This document shows, piece by piece, positions 35,925 to 36,053 of a stretch of DNA of 36,053 nucleotides. The position numbers and the translations under genes are program-made. The stretch is from an uncultured Clostridia bacterium. GTDB taxonomy: Bacteria; Bacillota; Clostridia; Christensenellales; UBA3700. Positions within the stretch are counted from its first letter, which is position 1. The number at the start of each line of letters is the position of its first letter. The notes below the pieces were generated by a model. It saw only the letters and a list, made by a program, of their open reading frames with translations, made no database searches and was not told the DNA's origin. The stretch covers positions 1 through 36,053 of the forward strand of contig CAMFVQ010000005.1 of NCBI GenBank assembly GCA_945992255.1. Direction: 5' to 3'.

Positions 35925-35999
35925 AGGGGAGTGGCTCAACGGTAGAGTAGTGGTCTCCAAAACCATTGGTTGCGTGTTCGAATCGCGTCTCCCCTGCCA
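35925..35999 (+). tRNA. trnW: tRNA-Trp (anticodon CCA)
   Basis: Acceptor AGGGGAG/CTCCCCT, anticodon loop CT-CCA-AA, T-arm GCGTG-TTCGAAT-CGCGT, encoded 3' CCA. Confidence 0.96.
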
Positions 36000-36027
36000 G
36001 CACCAAGTAATTGGTGCTATTTTTTTG
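35999..36027 (+). terminator. Rho-independent terminator after tRNA-Trp
   Basis: AGCACCAA-GTAA-TTGGTGCT followed by ATTTTTTT. Confidence 0.85.
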
Positions 36028-36053
36028 CAATTTTTTTCAACGACATCGACGCT

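Overview
The window is a low-GC chromosomal segment from an endospore-forming Clostridia-like Firmicute; I cannot assign a species. From left to right it contains: (i) the sporulation block spoIIAA-spoIIAB-sigF-[34-aa sORF]-spoVAC-spoVAD-spoVAE-yunB; (ii) a T-box leader followed by a tightly packed pheS-pheT-U32 peptidase-mutS2-membrane protein-cysteine desulfurase-thiI run; (iii) a divergent class A PBP; (iv) the miaB-mutS-mutL-miaA-ynbB-like cluster and lexA; (v) a XerS-like tyrosine recombinase next to about 1.2 kb of AT-rich non-coding DNA; (vi) a small membrane protein, a membrane-anchored PadR-type regulator, a TVP38/DedA-like protein, proC-rnhA and tRNA-Trp(CCA). Most of this is ordinary housekeeping or sporulation sequence. 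The most unusual part is the recombinase locus at 29.2-31.1 kb. A perfect 12-6-12 palindrome (CTATTCGCAAAA-GTTGTG-TTTTGCGAATAG, 31061-31090) looks like a dif/Xer core site. A related 14-bp half-site (TTATTCGTAAAATG) is repeated in inverted orientation just upstream of the recombinase, and one copy fills the -35/-10 spacer of its predicted promoter. A 70/71-bp tandem repeat array lies between these elements. All calls come from reading the sequence; no database search, alignment or folding program was run.
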